This document shows positions 10,346 through 23,367 of a DNA stretch of 64,000 nucleotides, in pieces (positions within the stretch are counted from its first letter, which is position 1; every line of letters begins with the position of its first letter). Origin of the DNA: Berberis thunbergii (lineage: Eukaryota; Streptophyta; Magnoliopsida; Ranunculales; Berberidaceae); contig QNQO01000815.1 in assembly GCA_003290165.1 (NCBI GenBank), positions 1 through 64,000 on the forward strand, given 5' to 3'. Under the pieces are notes generated by a model, which searched no databases, was not told the origin of the DNA, and worked only from the letters and a program-made list of their open reading frames with translations. Both the position numbers and the translations under genes were made by a program.

Positions 10346-10818
10346 TACACCATTAAGTCATTTTCAGTATCAGAAAACGATTCCTATGTTAACTGAACAC
10401 ATAAAGCCTAGTCATGAATCAATATATAAATGGTTTAAACATGTAATATTTTTGAACTTACACTGATCATCAGTTGACGTATAAGTTATCTAATAATCAA
10501 AAGAGGACAACATAGCCAACCAATTGTTCTGAAAGAGACTGACAGATATTGGTACCTTGATTTGGTTTTTGCAGATTGTTGCATCTCTAGTTGATGCGAA
10601 TACATGTCTACGATGTTGATTTGATTTTATGTCTTTTGTAATCGCTTTTAAGATACCATAATTCGCCATATATATATATATATGTGATCTTGCACTTGAT
10701 CCTAGTGAAGAAGAACCTTTTGCTAGAGAAATTATTTTTGGATAAAATAAGCATTACGAGAACTAATTTTATGTCCAAAACACTAGAAGCGGAACAGAAA
10801 TAGCAACTTGAACATCGT
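10346..10818. other. 3' flank of OPT-B
   Basis: No gene is seen. A (TA)n run lies at about 10671-10683. The last 30 bases are shared with the 3' flank of the relic at 5347, so the duplication extends a little beyond the stop codon. Confidence 0.4.
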
Positions 10819-13800
10819 CTAAGTAAAAGTAGGACACCCTTCAACCTTTATACCAGGAGCAGTTGGGCAACTGGCCAAAGGACAATGATCATCCAATTCC
10901 AAACCCCACCATTTCATCCCATTTCTATTGGATATCTGTAGTGCCATGTAAGCGAGAATGGCTGAAAAAGCGACGCCAGCATCTAGCCCTGCTGAAAGCA
11001 CATAGTTGTGTCTAGCCCACCACCCTTTGTACTTCCTATACACAAACATGTTGAAGAAGATCCCTACGGCACCCCAACACCAGAAGTTCACTGCTCTAGC
11101 AGGCGGCATATTTGCTGTGGCGCCTATTATGATTGGCATATTAATTAGGTGTATCCATTTTTGCTTAGGAAACAAACGTGAGAGCACCCAAACTGGAACG
11201 GGGGCCAGGAGTCCAACTAGGAAGAAGTAGTTCATCTTCTCGTATAGACCTTTGCTTCCAAACATACGGAGTGGACCTACAAGACCCCAGATGATAGAAG
11301 CATTGAAGAAAACATCATCGTTGGGGCATGTCCATGGGCTTCCCTCTGGCAATAGTGCTGGTTGGCAAATATGCTTAATTGTTGTTAGGAGCCACCAACC
11401 AGTTCCAAAGTAGACAGTCGTTGAAATGAGAGTCCCAACCAGCTGCATTAAGCAGTGTGCATGGTTTCGTAAATTGCGAGTCATATTGTGTACATATACA
11501 TAGAAAACTCAATTAACTGAGATAGTACCTGAACCACAAACATGGACTTTGGAGGGATCTTCATGTAATGGCCTAATTTAAAATCGGACAGAAACATAAT
11601 TGCCTGAGACATACTGATATAACCATACGTCTTGAAAGCCACATTAGCTAGAGGTTTCCCGGGATACATGTAACCTATAATCAATTCTGTGATCACGTTT
11701 AACCCAGGTTGCTACACAAATATTATCAAAGATAGTTAAGCCGTATGTATGATCATCAAGAGATCCGAATCAATCTATAACACCATGAATAAACTTACCT
11801 GGTTTGTTGTTGCTGTTATTATACCAATGGGAAGGGTGAAGAACAGACCTAAGCCAATGGCTAATAGGACTCCCCAGTATGGAAGTTGCAATTGCCCACC
11901 AAAACCTTCACAAGCAAGCATTGAGAGCCCAATGACCACCACCAAAATTGCATAAAACCACCACTGAGGAACAGTTTCATAGTTCTTCTTCATCAACCTA
12001 GTGTGGACATCACCAAACTGATCTCGGAATGTCTCCCTTGTTTGTTTCCAAATTGTTCTATCAAGTTTCAAATCATAAAATTCAATGTCATTATAGGATA
12101 AAAAAAAAAGAAGCCATCTTACATGTTGCATGGACAAGTTACGAATTAATATTAGCACGTATGGGAATTGAGTTTTCTCTATTGAAGTTTTTGTGTAAAA
12201 GCATTATAGATGAAACCAAGAATACATTAATGGACACGCGGGTTCGTACCTTCCATGAAAGAGGGCTACATGAGAGAGGGTAGCAGCCAGTGTTGCGAAG
12301 CTTAGTCCATAAGCAAATACAAAGAAGATGCTAAGATTGATCTGGCCATAACTATCATAACCTTGTTCGTTAAAGGTAAAGTTGCTCTTGTTCAATACAA
12401 CTGAAATATTGTAAGGTTGCCCGTCGGCAGTGAAGACATGGGGAGAGAAAATGGGGAAACGTTTCGCGTTATAAGTGTTAGTCCAATATGCTATTGGTGT
12501 CATTATGTAGAGAATCATAAAAAATCCGGCCATAATGTTAATGACAGCAAAACCAGGGGTTGCTAAGGGGCTTCCTAAGAAGCTAGCTACAGTAGACCAA
12601 TCAATGGCAAAGGAACCAATGCCAAGGCCGAACAAACCGGAGCCAATTTGGTGCGCCGTGACTGAATCCTTCCATATCCAACAGACGAAGGACATGGCTG
12701 TTATGGACTGGAACATATAGTTAGGAAAAATGTAGTATGCAAAGCTTGATGTGAGGACTAGTAAGAAGAATTGGAGCCTGGTTTGTCCTCTCTTAGGCCG
12801 CTTCTCTTCTTCATGAAGTGTCCTACAAGATCACAGGATTGATGTTATGAGATAAAGAGATACTTAACAAAAGTGAATTGAAAGGCCGAAAGAGTTTGAC
12901 AAGAGACCTGAAGAGGGACACTTGAACCAGGTTATATGGCCACCACATGTATGGAGAATCAACAAGGAACTTCCTGAAAACACCAGCCCATCCATACCCA
13001 AGCATCTATTCACCGCGAACAAATCAAGAAAGAACTTCAGAATTTCAACATGTCCCGATTGTTATGAAAGTCTCTATATGTTATCAAACTAAGATGCTTG
13101 AAAATGAAGATTGTTCAACTAGTATCTGAAGTCTGATTGAAAATTACACTAAGCATGCAAGGCCATGTTTAGATATATGTATATACGTTGGTAGCTTAGA
13201 GGTGCAATATCTTAACTAATTCGAGCTCGTGTTGTATTCATGAATCCTTGTGACCATTCAAAAATTTGTTCCAAAAATTAACAAGAGAAGGAAAAGCAAT
13301 CACCTGTGTAGTCTGACTCAACAACCAAGCAGCTAAGGGATGGATTGGGAGTTGGTAAAACGCCTTCACTATGTTAATTATGCCAACTGCATAAACAGAA
13401 TTCGAACCCGAGTTGGCAAAGATGGTGATCAATACATGCTCTTTCAAGTTGAATGGCCCTGGATTCAATGAGAATGACCATTTCAGCCCTGGAAATCGTA
13501 TCGGTTGTTTTGGTAGAGTTGCAGCCATGAACTTTCCAATTGGAAGTGTTACTATTTGTGCTGAAACTGATGAGACATATAGAGGAACCTGACGGTAACC
13601 AAAGAATTGGTTCAAGAATGCCAATACACAACAAGAGATGATTCCTAGAACCCATGTTCGGAATGTCAAAACAGGTAACGTTGGATCATCTTTGATTGAA
13701 ACCGTGAGACGAACTTGTTCAATTGGACAATCATTGACTTCTTCTTCTGTATAGGAAGACTATAACTTTAGTTAGAAGGCTCATTTCAGAACAAAATCTT

Positions 13801-13923
13801 AAACTGAATTACTCTTACTGAAACAGTCATTTGTAACAAATATCTAGAATGAAAACTGCGAGTGATCTGACCTGAAACTTCTGTATTTGGAGTCTCTATC
13901 TCTAATTTCTCTGAACCATTCAT
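10819..13923 (-). CDS. Oligopeptide transporter (OPT family), copy B
   Basis: Proton-coupled oligopeptide transporter of a cellular membrane; substrate not readable from sequence. Seven exons join in frame: 13923-13872, 13746-13304, 13005-12908, 12822-12250, 12057-11799, 11711-11529 and 11442-10819, giving 743 aa, the usual family length. All junctions are GT-AG. The protein has [16 protein letters not shown] at about 24-39, an NPGPF motif at 112-116, KIPPK at 526-530 (the family KIPPR-type motif), [13 protein letters not shown] in the last third and [16 protein letters not shown] near the end, with many hydrophobic segments between. The start ATG begins [12 protein letters not shown] and matches the start of copy C. 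Copies B and C have the same exon lengths except for the last exon (624 and 621 nt), so they are recent tandem duplicates. I see no lesion. Confidence 0.93.
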
Positions 13924-15357
13924 CCTTCACTGCTAATTGAATTCTTAGAACCAGTGAAGTTATTTTTACTGTCTGGCAGTAATTACCTAGCATATATGTA
14001 CATATATACTATCAGAGAGAGAGCCGGCACAGGTAGATAGTAACGTACGCTACCTTAGAATACTATGCTGTTCTTTTCACGTCACGTCTGTTTTGAGTTA
14101 ACTTCGGAATCCTGCCATCAATTGCTCCACCATTATTCCTCTGCATCTTGTAGTTTGTTTGGAAGTACTACTTAGAAAATGATGGTTTAATGCATAGAAT
14201 ATGAAATATCTCCATCCCTGACTCATTTGATGAGCACAAATGAATTTATTATATTGAGCTGGACAAAAGCTGGCATATTTGTATTCTAAAAACTTGACAA
14301 CATTTGCTGTACCATGCTACCTCTGGGGAGCAAACTTTGGTGAAAACAACATTTGAAGTGCCGTCGGAGCAATATAATAGACTAACAAAATATAGAAAAA
14401 ACTATTGTACGTAGGATAAAGACTGATTAGGCTGTATTTTTTATGATGCTGTGATGGTATCAGGCTTAAGATCAGTAGTCCTCTGTATCTTTTTGTCTCT
14501 GTCTTGTTTGCGCAAATAAGTATGTAACTATATATTGGACACTGGAGCTAGCTGCTCTGTTCGCCTTGTGAGTGTGTTTTTAGCTCCATATCGAACCTGG
14601 TAATCAAACCATTGGAGGGTGCAAAAGGCTGGAACAATCTTGACAGCTTGAAGGCTATATTTTTTCCAATTTTGGGTCAATGCCAACTCCATATATACAG
14701 ATTGAGAGGTTGCTGAAAATTTCATTTATCAGCAGGCTGGAGTGATTGGAACCTCCTCAAATTCTTCTTTTTCCAGAATGGCATAGATGGTGAATTTCAA
14801 GCCAACTATAAACACTTTTGGAGACAATTCAAAACAACCATAGTGTAAATTCAGAGCTGACATATCTGAGTGTTACCCACCTGGCTTGACTGTTCAAGTT
14901 TGAAGACTTCATATACAAAGTTGAAGTAGCAGTAGTTTTTCAAGTCTTCATTTTTTGTTTTTTATTTTTTGGCATAGCAAGCTGGGGTTGAAGGGATCCC
15001 TCCCTTTTTGTTGAAAAAAATGAAAGAAACCAAGTGGGAGGATACAGCGACGCCCCTCCACAAGGAAACGAGAATCAAAAGCCCCAAGGGCACAAAACAA
15101 ATGGTTTTTCAAGCGTTCAGTTTATAGATTCTTGTAGAAAGTTATAATTATTTTGTATTCTCCCATCGAAGATGCTCTAAAATGGTTTTAACTTTTAAGA
15201 ATACAACAGGATATTGCTGAGATGTGAGTGAATATGTACAATTTATGACCCAATGAACCAATCCAATGTGTGTGTTTTAAAACTGAAGACACTATAGAAA
15301 GACATCAAAACTAGCCATAGTAGAAGGAAATTTTGTCGAAGCACGATGAATGTCTCA
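13924..15357. other. Spacer between OPT-B and OPT-C
   Basis: This contains the 5' flank of copy B (with a GAGAGAGAG tract near 14014) and the 3' flank of copy C. No other gene is supported. Open frames at 14528-14725 and 15243-15428 show no family features. Confidence 0.5.
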
Positions 15358-18300
15358 TTAAAAAACAGGGCATCCTTCAACTTGTATACCCGGAGCAGTT
15401 GGGCAGCTGGCCAACGGGCAATGATCATCTAATTCCAGTCCCCACCATTCCATCCCATTTTTATTTTTTACCTGCAGTGTCATGTAACAAAGAATAGCCG
15501 AGAACGCTACCCCTGCATCTAGCCCTGCAGATAACACGTAGTTGTGCCTAGCCCACCACCCTTTGAACCTCCTATATACGTAGAAGTTGAAGAAGATCCC
15601 AACGGCCCCCCAACATATGTAGTTAACTGCTCTTGCAGGCGGCATGCTCCCTGTGCCACTTAGTATTATTGGCATGTTAATTAGGCTAATCCACTTTTGT
15701 TTAGGAAACATGCGCGAGAGCACCCAGACAGGAACTGGTGCAAGGAGTCCAACTAGGAAGAAGTAGTTCATTTTCTCGTATAGGCCTTTGCTTCCAAACA
15801 TACGGAGTGGACCTACAAGACCCCAAATGATGGAAGCATTGTAGAAAACATCGTCACCAGGGCATGTCCATGGGCTTCCTTCAGGCAATAATGATGGTTG
15901 GCAGATATTGTCTACAGACGTAAGAAGCCACCAACCAGCTCCAAAGTAGACCGACGTTGAAATTACAGTCCCTGCCAACTGCATTAAGCAATACGGTTTT
16001 ATATCAAATCACAATTGAGTAGCATCATTTATAGACACAGGAAACTCAAACTGTTGGAGTACCTGAACAACAAACATGGACTTTGGAGGGATCTTCATGT
16101 AATGGCCTAATTTGAAATCGGAGAGAAACATAATTGCCTGAGACATACTGATATAACCATACGTCTTGAAAGCCACATTAGCTAGAGGCTTCCCGGGATA
16201 CATGTAACCGATAATCAGTTCTGTAATCACATTTAGCCCTGGTTGCTACACAAAGATTTCCAAACTTGTTCAAGTTTTAACATCTCCAAGATATTCAAAT
16301 AGATCTATTGGTTCTCGATGGCAATTTATCTTAAACAAAACTTACCTGGTTTGTTGTAGCTGTTATTATACCAATGGGCAGGGTGAAGACAAAAGCCAAG
16401 GCAATTGCTAGTAAGACTCCCCAGTAGGGAAGTTGCAATTGCCCACCGAATCCTTCGCAAGTGAAAATTGAGAGTGCAATGACCAAAACCATAAGTGAGT
16501 AAAACCACCATTGAGGAACAGGATCATAATTCTTCTTCATCAACCTAGTGTGGACATCGCCAAACTGATCTCGGAACGTCTCCCTTGTTTGCTTCCAAAT
16601 TGTCCTATCAAGCATTGAATCATAATGCTCAATGTTAGCACAAATAAAATGCTTACATGCAAATACTAGGCAACATTGTCTATAAGTACGACTTAATGTT
16701 ATCGAAGTTTATGCATAAAACCAAGTACAAATTCATGGAAAAGAACTACCTTCCATGGAAGAGGGCTACATGCGAGAGGGTAGCAGCCAGTGTTGCGAAG
16801 CTTAGTCCATAAGTGAATACAAAGAAGATGCTCAGATTAATCTGGCTGTAAGTATCATAACCTTGTTCATTGAAGGTAAAGTTTTTCTGGTTCAATACAA
16901 CCGAAACATTGTAGGGTTGTCCATCGGCAGTGAACACATGGGAGGAGAAAATTGGAAAACGCTTCGCCTCGTAAGTGTTCGTCCAATAAGCTATCGGTAT
17001 CAATACGTAGAGAACGGTGCAGAACCCAACCATAATGTTAATGACAGCAAACCCAGGGGTGGCTAAAGGGCTTCCTAAGAAGCTAGCTATAGTAGACCAA
17101 TCAATGGCAAATGAACCAATGCCAAGGCCAAATAGGCCGGAGCCAATTTGATGCGCCGTGACTGAGTCCTTCCATATCCAACAAACAAAGGACATCGCAG
17201 TAATGGATTGGAACATATAGTTGGGAACTATGTAGTATGCGAAACTTGCTGTCATGACTAGGTAAAAGAATTGGAGCCTGGTTTGTCTTCTCTTTGGCCT
17301 CACCTCTTCTTCATGAAGTGCCCTGTAAGATTACAGTTTCATCATCATTAAGACATGTAACAAAAGAGAAATGAACAACGAAGATAAAGAGTTTGAGATG
17401 ATACCTAAAGAGCGATACTTGGACTAGGTTAGATGGCCACCACATGTAAGGAGAATCAACAAGGAACTTTCTGAATAGGCCAGCCCATCCGTAACCAAGC
17501 ATCTATTCTCCATCAAGAATCAACAAAAGACTACTTTCAAAATAAATACATAATTTGATCTTTTCATCTAGTTAACATGGTTGAAAATGAAGCTTCAGAG
17601 TTGCACTGAAATTCACACTACACCAAATTGACACTTTTGTAACAACGCTAAAAACAATATCACTTTTGAGATGTTACAATCCACCAAACAATTTTAAGTC
17701 AAAACTAAATTTAGTCTAAAAATGAAAAACAGTAACACAAAAAAAAATGATACAATAAGTTGGATTACCATGAATAGTATCACTTTTATAACCATACTCT
17801 TCATGGTGATACAATTATTGTATCATTTTATTTGTGAAAATGTGTAAAATTGTTAGATGAATTGTTACACTTCAAAAGTGATACTGTTTTTTAGGTTGTT
17901 ACAAAACTATCAATTTGGTGTAGTGTCATAGTTCGAATCTCAACATTTACATTCAGGGACATGTCTAAAGATGTAAGCAATTTCGATGAGATGGTAATGG
18001 ATCAATTTATCAAGTTCATGAGAATCAGGCTGTTATTTCTATAGGCTTCCAAATTTTAACAAGAGGAGGAGAAAAAATCACCTGTGTGGTCTGACTTAAC
18101 AACCAAGCTGCTAAAGGATGAATTGGCCGACGGTAAAATGCCTTCATTATGGTAATTATACCAACTGCATAAACAGAATTCGAACCAGAGTTGGCAAAGA
18201 TGGTAATCAACACATGCTCTTTCAAGTTGAAAGGCCCTGGATTCATTGTGAATGACCATTTCGTGCCTGGAAATCGTATTAGTCCTGTTGGTAGAGTTGC

Positions 18301-18655
18301 AGCCATGAACTTTCCAAGTGGAAGTGTCACTATTTGTGCTGAAACTGATGAGATATATAGCGGAACTTGGCGGTAACCAAAGAATTGGTTCAGGAATGCT
18401 AGTACACAACAAGATATGATCCCCAAAACCCATGTTCGAAATGTCAAAGCTGGTAATGTTGGATCATCACTGGTTGAAACTGTCAGACGAACCTGCTCAA
18501 TTGGACAATCATTCACTTCTTCATCTGTATACAAAGATTACAACTTCGGTTAAAATGACATTTACAACAAATAGTTTGAAGCAAGTTTGGCAAGTGAACT
18601 GACCTGAAATTTCTGCTTTCGGAGTCACTGTATCCAGCTTCTCTGCACCATTCAT
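15358..18655 (-). CDS. Oligopeptide transporter (OPT family), copy C
   Basis: Tandem partner of copy B, on the same strand. Exons are 18655-18604, 18524-18082, 17502-17405, 17322-16750, 16604-16346, 16245-16063 and 15978-15358, giving 742 aa. All have GT-AG borders and keep phase. Motifs match copy [55 protein letters not shown] and [12 protein letters not shown]. The predicted start is [12 protein letters not shown]. Intron 2 (17503-18081) is longer than in copy B because it has received a CACTA-like MITE at 17616-17925. No frameshift or stop is visible, so both B and C look functional. They may differ mainly in expression. Homology to the plant OPT clade is clear, but the exact orthologue is not assigned. 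Confidence 0.93.
17616..17925. mobile_element. CACTA-like MITE, copy 2, in OPT-C intron 2
   Basis: This 310-bp copy is very similar to 8683-8996, in the same orientation on the plus strand. Ends are CACTACACCAAATTG and CAATTTGGTGTAGTG. The flanks are TCA (17613-17615) and TCA (17926-17928), a 3-bp target duplication. It lies between exons 2 and 3 and leaves the splice sites untouched. Confidence 0.93.
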
Positions 18656-19650
18656 CCTTCAAAACTTACTATTTTGATGAGCCTACAGTCATGTCTGATA
18701 GTAATGTAGAAGTTGCATATAAAATATATATAAGAAAAAAGCCGGTATGGGTGATTGCTAATTTACTCTTCCTTTTGATATGATTGGTATGATTTCAATT
18801 AATGATTGTTTGTTGAGTTAGGTTTGAATTACTTTTCTTTCCTCCAATTGTTAAGGAGAGATGTTTTATGGTAGGAATGATTAACAATAATTGAAATACA
18901 TCTTGTTCCAACACCACCCTGGACTTGGGTGCAGGTGGGGTTTTATCTTAAAAGGCCTCGTTTACACAAAACATCGAATTGATATCCAATACGAGTGCTT
19001 CCAACTTAAGTGATGTAAGCAAACATTTGGAATGTCATGGCAGGCTAAACGCCAGCATCCTCATTAACAAATCTATCATTGCCGTAGATTTTTTTTTTTT
19101 TTTTTAAATTTGCAAAAATTAGGGAAAATCATATAAACTTGTTGACAGGTCTGAATCACAAGATCAGATCAGTAACAAATAAGGACATGACCTAGGTAAT
19201 AGAACCATTGAAATTGATCAGTATCTACCCACATCCATGCTAATTTATTGCCTTAGTTCTTACAATATGCCAACTATATACACTACAAAAGTCCACAAAA
19301 AGTTGTTTTTGTGACTCTGTATATCTTATCTTATCTGTACTTACATTACATGTGATTCATATTATGGGGCTCTGCAATTTGCAATAAAAAAATATGTATA
19401 TACATGAAAAATATATTTTCGAGTCTGAAACAAATTTTCTATGCATGATTCAAGTTCTTCTTTAAACTTTAGAGTTGGGAATCCAAGGAGAATCAATGAA
19501 GAAAATAAAGAAAAACCTAAGGTTGAAGTTACAGACATATCGACAAATTGGAGGAGTGTTTCATGCCCAAAATTATGAAAATTGGAAATGGGCAATCAAA
19601 TGGGATTTTGCTTTAAGAGGGGTGAACATTATTTTATCATAAATTCTAAA
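18656..19650. other. 5' flank of OPT-C
   Basis: Presumed promoter of copy C. No gene is seen. A T run lies near 19090. The open frame at 19362-19595 shows no family features. Confidence 0.45.
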
Positions 19651-19790
19651 TGGCCTGGGTTGACTGCCTGGGGGGCGAATTTACACCTTTACCCCCCCCT
19701 CTTTAACAACCTTTTTGAAAAAAGTGTTTAAAAAGGAGGGGGCAAAAGTGTAAATTCACCCACCCAGGCAGTCAACCCAGGCTGGAAACC
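19651..19790. repeat. Hairpin MITE
   Basis: The left arm begins GGCCTGGGTTGACTGCCTGG and the right arm is its reverse complement, ending CCAGGCAGTCAACCCAGGC. The inner parts, CGAATTTACACCTTTACCCCC and GGGGGCAAAAGTGTAAATTC, also pair. The whole unit folds on itself with almost no loop. It is related in core sequence to the element at 280-530. Confidence 0.8.
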
Positions 19791-19997
19791 CAGGCCAGCT
19801 AGAAAAGATTTGTTGCGGACAGTATCATTAGTGCATTTAGCGGATAGTATCATTAGTTATTACATTAACTACTACGGTTTAAATGGTCTATTTTGTGAAA
19901 AAAATTGACCTTAAAAGTCATTTTCCGAAAGAAAAAAAAAAAAAAAAAACTTGCCAAAGTCATTTGTTACCAACAAATAAAACCATAACTTCAACGC

Positions 19998-20075
19998 ACG
20001 CATCCCGAAGGGGGTGAACGGTCTCCACCCCCTCCACCTCATTTCCCTCGCTCGTTTCCTTGACAGCTAGAACTT
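19998..20075. repeat. Half of a hairpin element, near the WEB promoter
   Basis: GCATCCCGAAGGGGGTGAACG, then CCACCCCCTCCACCTC and TTCCCTCGCTCG with TTTCCTTGAC, resembles one arm of the hairpin at 40089-40250 (GCATCCCAAGCGGAGTGGACG, CCCACCCCGCCATGTCACTT, TTTCCTCGAC). No matching second arm is seen here. Confidence 0.45.
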
Positions 20076-20901
20076 TTCATAACTTAAACAACCCAAGCAA
20101 ACCAAAGAGACAAAGTTGGAGTCAACGAGGCGATCGAGCACTCGAGCTTGGGCTTCTAAATGGGCCTTTATCTCATGGGCTTGGGCCCAAATTGAAAGAA
20201 AGGTAGTAAGCCAGCCAAGTCATATGGTGACTTGTCAAAAAGAGTCTCCTTCTCCTCCTCTCCTTTCCTCTTCCTCCTCCATTTTTTTGTTCCCACAATT
20301 TTCGATTTAAATCCTCTCAACCCCATATTCATGTTTAAGTTTTTAACCTCTCTCTCTTTTTCCTTCCCTTCCTTTATCTTGTCTCTCTTTCTTCTTCTGC
20401 AACTCTTGCCATTCAAGGTGGCGTTAGATAAGAAGTTTGAGAGTTTCCGAGGGAACCAACGTTCCAATGATCAAAAGCTCCTAGGAGAGAGCTAGGATTT
20501 TTCAATAGGTTGTTTTCAGGTTATAACATATTTGTGTTATTATCTCTCATTTCATTTTTTTTTTTTTTTTTTTGCATTGCATGTTCTTTCATGTCAAAAA
20601 GAAATTGCATGTTCATGATTCGAAATGCCTTAATAATCAATGATCAACTTTGTAATCCCCATTTTTCAGGGTTTGGGATCTTCCATTGAAGATGTTCTAA
20701 GACTATCTTCTGTCAAGTTTAATGGAAAACTAGAATTTTCATCAGTCACCTATATTTAGCCTAGTTCTACATTATAGTGGCATCGCGATTTTGGATTTTT
20801 TTTTGCATTCTACTTTTGTTTTTTGCCTTTTCATTTTAAACTACGTAGTTGTACGCTTTATACAGGTTGATTTTGGAACAGAACAGGAAACACAAAACAC
20901 C
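20076..20901 (+). promoter_or_regulatory. WEB gene 5' leader and probable leader intron
   Basis: A CT-rich stretch (20245-20400) is followed by a likely 5'UTR exon ending near 20509. TTATACAG at 20858-20865 is a good 3' splice site just before the translation start, so a leader intron from about 20510 to 20865 is likely. It would remove the upstream in-frame ATG at 20791, which is why the start at 20902 is preferred. Confidence 0.5.
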
Positions 20902-22907
20902 ATGGTTATCAAAATTACACAACCTTCGTCGGATTCTGTCAAGACTGAAAAAGTAGAAGTAGGGGAGATAGATACCACAGCACCATTTGCATCTGTCAAA
21001 GCTGCTGTTAGCTTATTTGGTGCAAAAGCCACCTCAAAGAAACCTGCTACTGCTACTACTAGTACTAACAAAACAAAACTTCCACCCGTAGAGGTACTTC
21101 TCATAACGAGTATATTTGATCCGAAAACTTACATTTTTTGATCACCTGTATGTAAAAATTTGAATGCAATCCGAGTATGGTACTTAAGACTATTTGTTTC
21201 CTATGATACGTAAATAACCGAGTATTGGTCATTATCTTTTGCCCTTTATTGCAGAATGTGTTTGCCAAGGAAGCACAGCTTCACTTGGCACAAAAAGAAC
21301 TGAACATACTCAAAGAGCAACTAAAAAATGCAGATGAAACAAAGGCACAAGCACTTGCAGAACTTGAGAATTCCAAAAGAATAGTTGAGGATCTGACGAG
21401 CAAGCTTAAAGCTATAAATGAGTCCAAAGAAGTGGTGAATAAGGTAATTGAAGATGCAAAGGATCAGGTTAAACATTTGGATGAAGCGCACCCAGGAAGC
21501 CCTGCAGCGTTTGGCAATCCTGACGAGTTAGAGGCTAGACAACAATATGCTAATGTAGCTTTTGAACTAGATTCCGCGAAACAGGAGTTCATAAGAGTCC
21601 GTCAAGACTTGGAAGCGTTCCTGGAAGCAAAGGCAGTTGCCTTCCAACAAACTGAAGAAGCATTGAACTCAGCCAAAGAGAATGCAGAAAAAGCTGATGA
21701 CATCACCAAAGAGATTACGGCAGCACAAGACTCGCTTGTGCAGATGAAATTAGCATCTGCCGAAGCTCACCAAGAGCAAGCAAAGATTCTATCCGAAAGT
21801 GATACTAAGCGACAATCTGAGGTAGCAGTTCTGGAAGAGAAAATAGTGTCTCTTAAGAATGAGATTGATAGCAAAGCATCTGATACCAATTGTGTAGAGG
21901 CTATGTTATCCGAGCTTAGTAGTGCTAAAGAGAAATTGCAAGAGTTGGTCAATGAAAAAACCTCACTTACAGACCTTATGAATTCCCTCGAAGATGAGCT
22001 ACAAACTGTGAAGAAAGAGCATTCTACATTGAAGGAGAAGGAAGCAGAACATGAATCTCTTGCTAGTAATCTAGAAGTTGAGCTTCAGAAGAGCAAGGCT
22101 GAGCTTGAGGCAGCCCATGCAGAAGAACAAAAAGAAAAAGGCGAATCAGATGACAAACTAACTAAAATGCTTAAACAACTATCATGGGAATCCGAAAATG
22201 CAAGAAAGGAAGCGGAAGAGAAGAAAAAAACTGCAGAAGAGTTGAAGAAAGAAGCTGATATGGCTAAAATTTCACTCGAAGAAGCAAAGAAAAAGTTGGA
22301 GGTTATGTTTAAAGAGCATGAAGAGACAAAAGCAGCAGAGGCTCAAGCTCTTGATCAGGTCAAAGTATTGTTAGAAAGAAAGAATGCAGCCATTGCTTCT
22401 ACATCAGAGTTTGCTTCTACTATCACAATTTTGACACATGACTTTGAAACTCTGAACCGGAAAGTTAAAGAGTGTGAAGCATCAGCAAAGGTGAAAGAAG
22501 ATGCAGTTATGGCTCAGGTAGAAGCTCTGTGGGCAAGTGAAAGCGAAGTACTTAAGAAAGTTGAAACGAGTAGGAAAGAAATAGATGAACTGAAGGCTGC
22601 AGCGGAGGAGGCTTTGAAGAGGGTCGAAAGGGCTGAGGCAGCAAGGAATGCAATCGAGGGAGAAAAACTCAAGAAATGGGGTGAACAGGAACAAAAGGAT
22701 AGAGGTGGAGCAGCACAGCATTCTCCAGATTCGATAAAGGGTATTCGCAAAGTGGATAAAAAATTTGGGTCAAGAAAATTTTTCAGTGGCATTTTTCATA
22801 GAAAAAAGAGTGTGGTTGAGTCAGGATCCTTTCGATTCCCTGATGATATAAGCAGGATGGAAACACGATCTTGTCGCTTCCCTGATGATAAACCCAGAAA
22901 CTGGTAA
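20902..22907 (+). CDS. WEB family coiled-coil protein (weak chloroplast movement under blue light-like)
   Basis: WEB/PMI2-type proteins act in the cytosol in light-driven chloroplast movement and form coiled-coil complexes. Two exons, 20902-21093 and 21255-22907, join in phase 0 to give 614 aa. The N-terminus (MVIKITQPSSDSVKTEKVEV, then PFASVKAAVSLFG) carries the family's SVKxAVSLFG signature at about 33-42. Residues of about 65 to 530 are nearly all heptad-like, rich in Glu, Lys, Ala and Leu, with few prolines apart from HPGSPAAFGNPDE at about 155. The C-terminal tail is basic (KKFGSRKFFSGIFHRKKS) and ends with two copies of FRFPDD/CRFPDD. The GT donor at 21094 and the AG before 21255 are clean. 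The family call is firm; the particular member is not. Confidence 0.9.
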
Positions 22908-23367
22908 GAATATTGTGTTGCAGATTGCAGATTTCTTCCAAGACTGAGATGTTTGTAGTAAACAAAATGTCTCGGCGGCATTGCTGCAAGGGAAACAGAT
23001 AGAATGATCTAACCTTAAATCATTTCAGTAGTTCTCCTAGAACAGTTTCATCTTTTTGTGAGAAACAAAATGTCAGTTATCGATTGCAGATGCTGCATTG
23101 TAAAAAGATTTATGTATAACATAGCTACAAGTACAAGAGTTCGGTCACATGATTGATGCATGAAGTGCCGATGATGCAAAAATATAGTGAGGTATGTAAT
23201 TTGTGTATATAATTCCTATCAAATAGATTACCAATGCATTTATTCTACCACTGTATAGGGCGTAAAATAGTCAAGAACTCAAAAGGTTCAACAAACAACT
23301 GTTTTAAACTGATTTTACATTCTGACAAAAATTCTGAAAAGGGTTGATAAACATTTCTGTGGAAACC

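Noticed and set aside
20791..20901. Upstream in-frame ATG giving a longer WEB protein
   Set aside because: The added residues are hydrophobic, do not look like WEB proteins, and are followed by a good 3' splice site at 20865, so they are probably intron.
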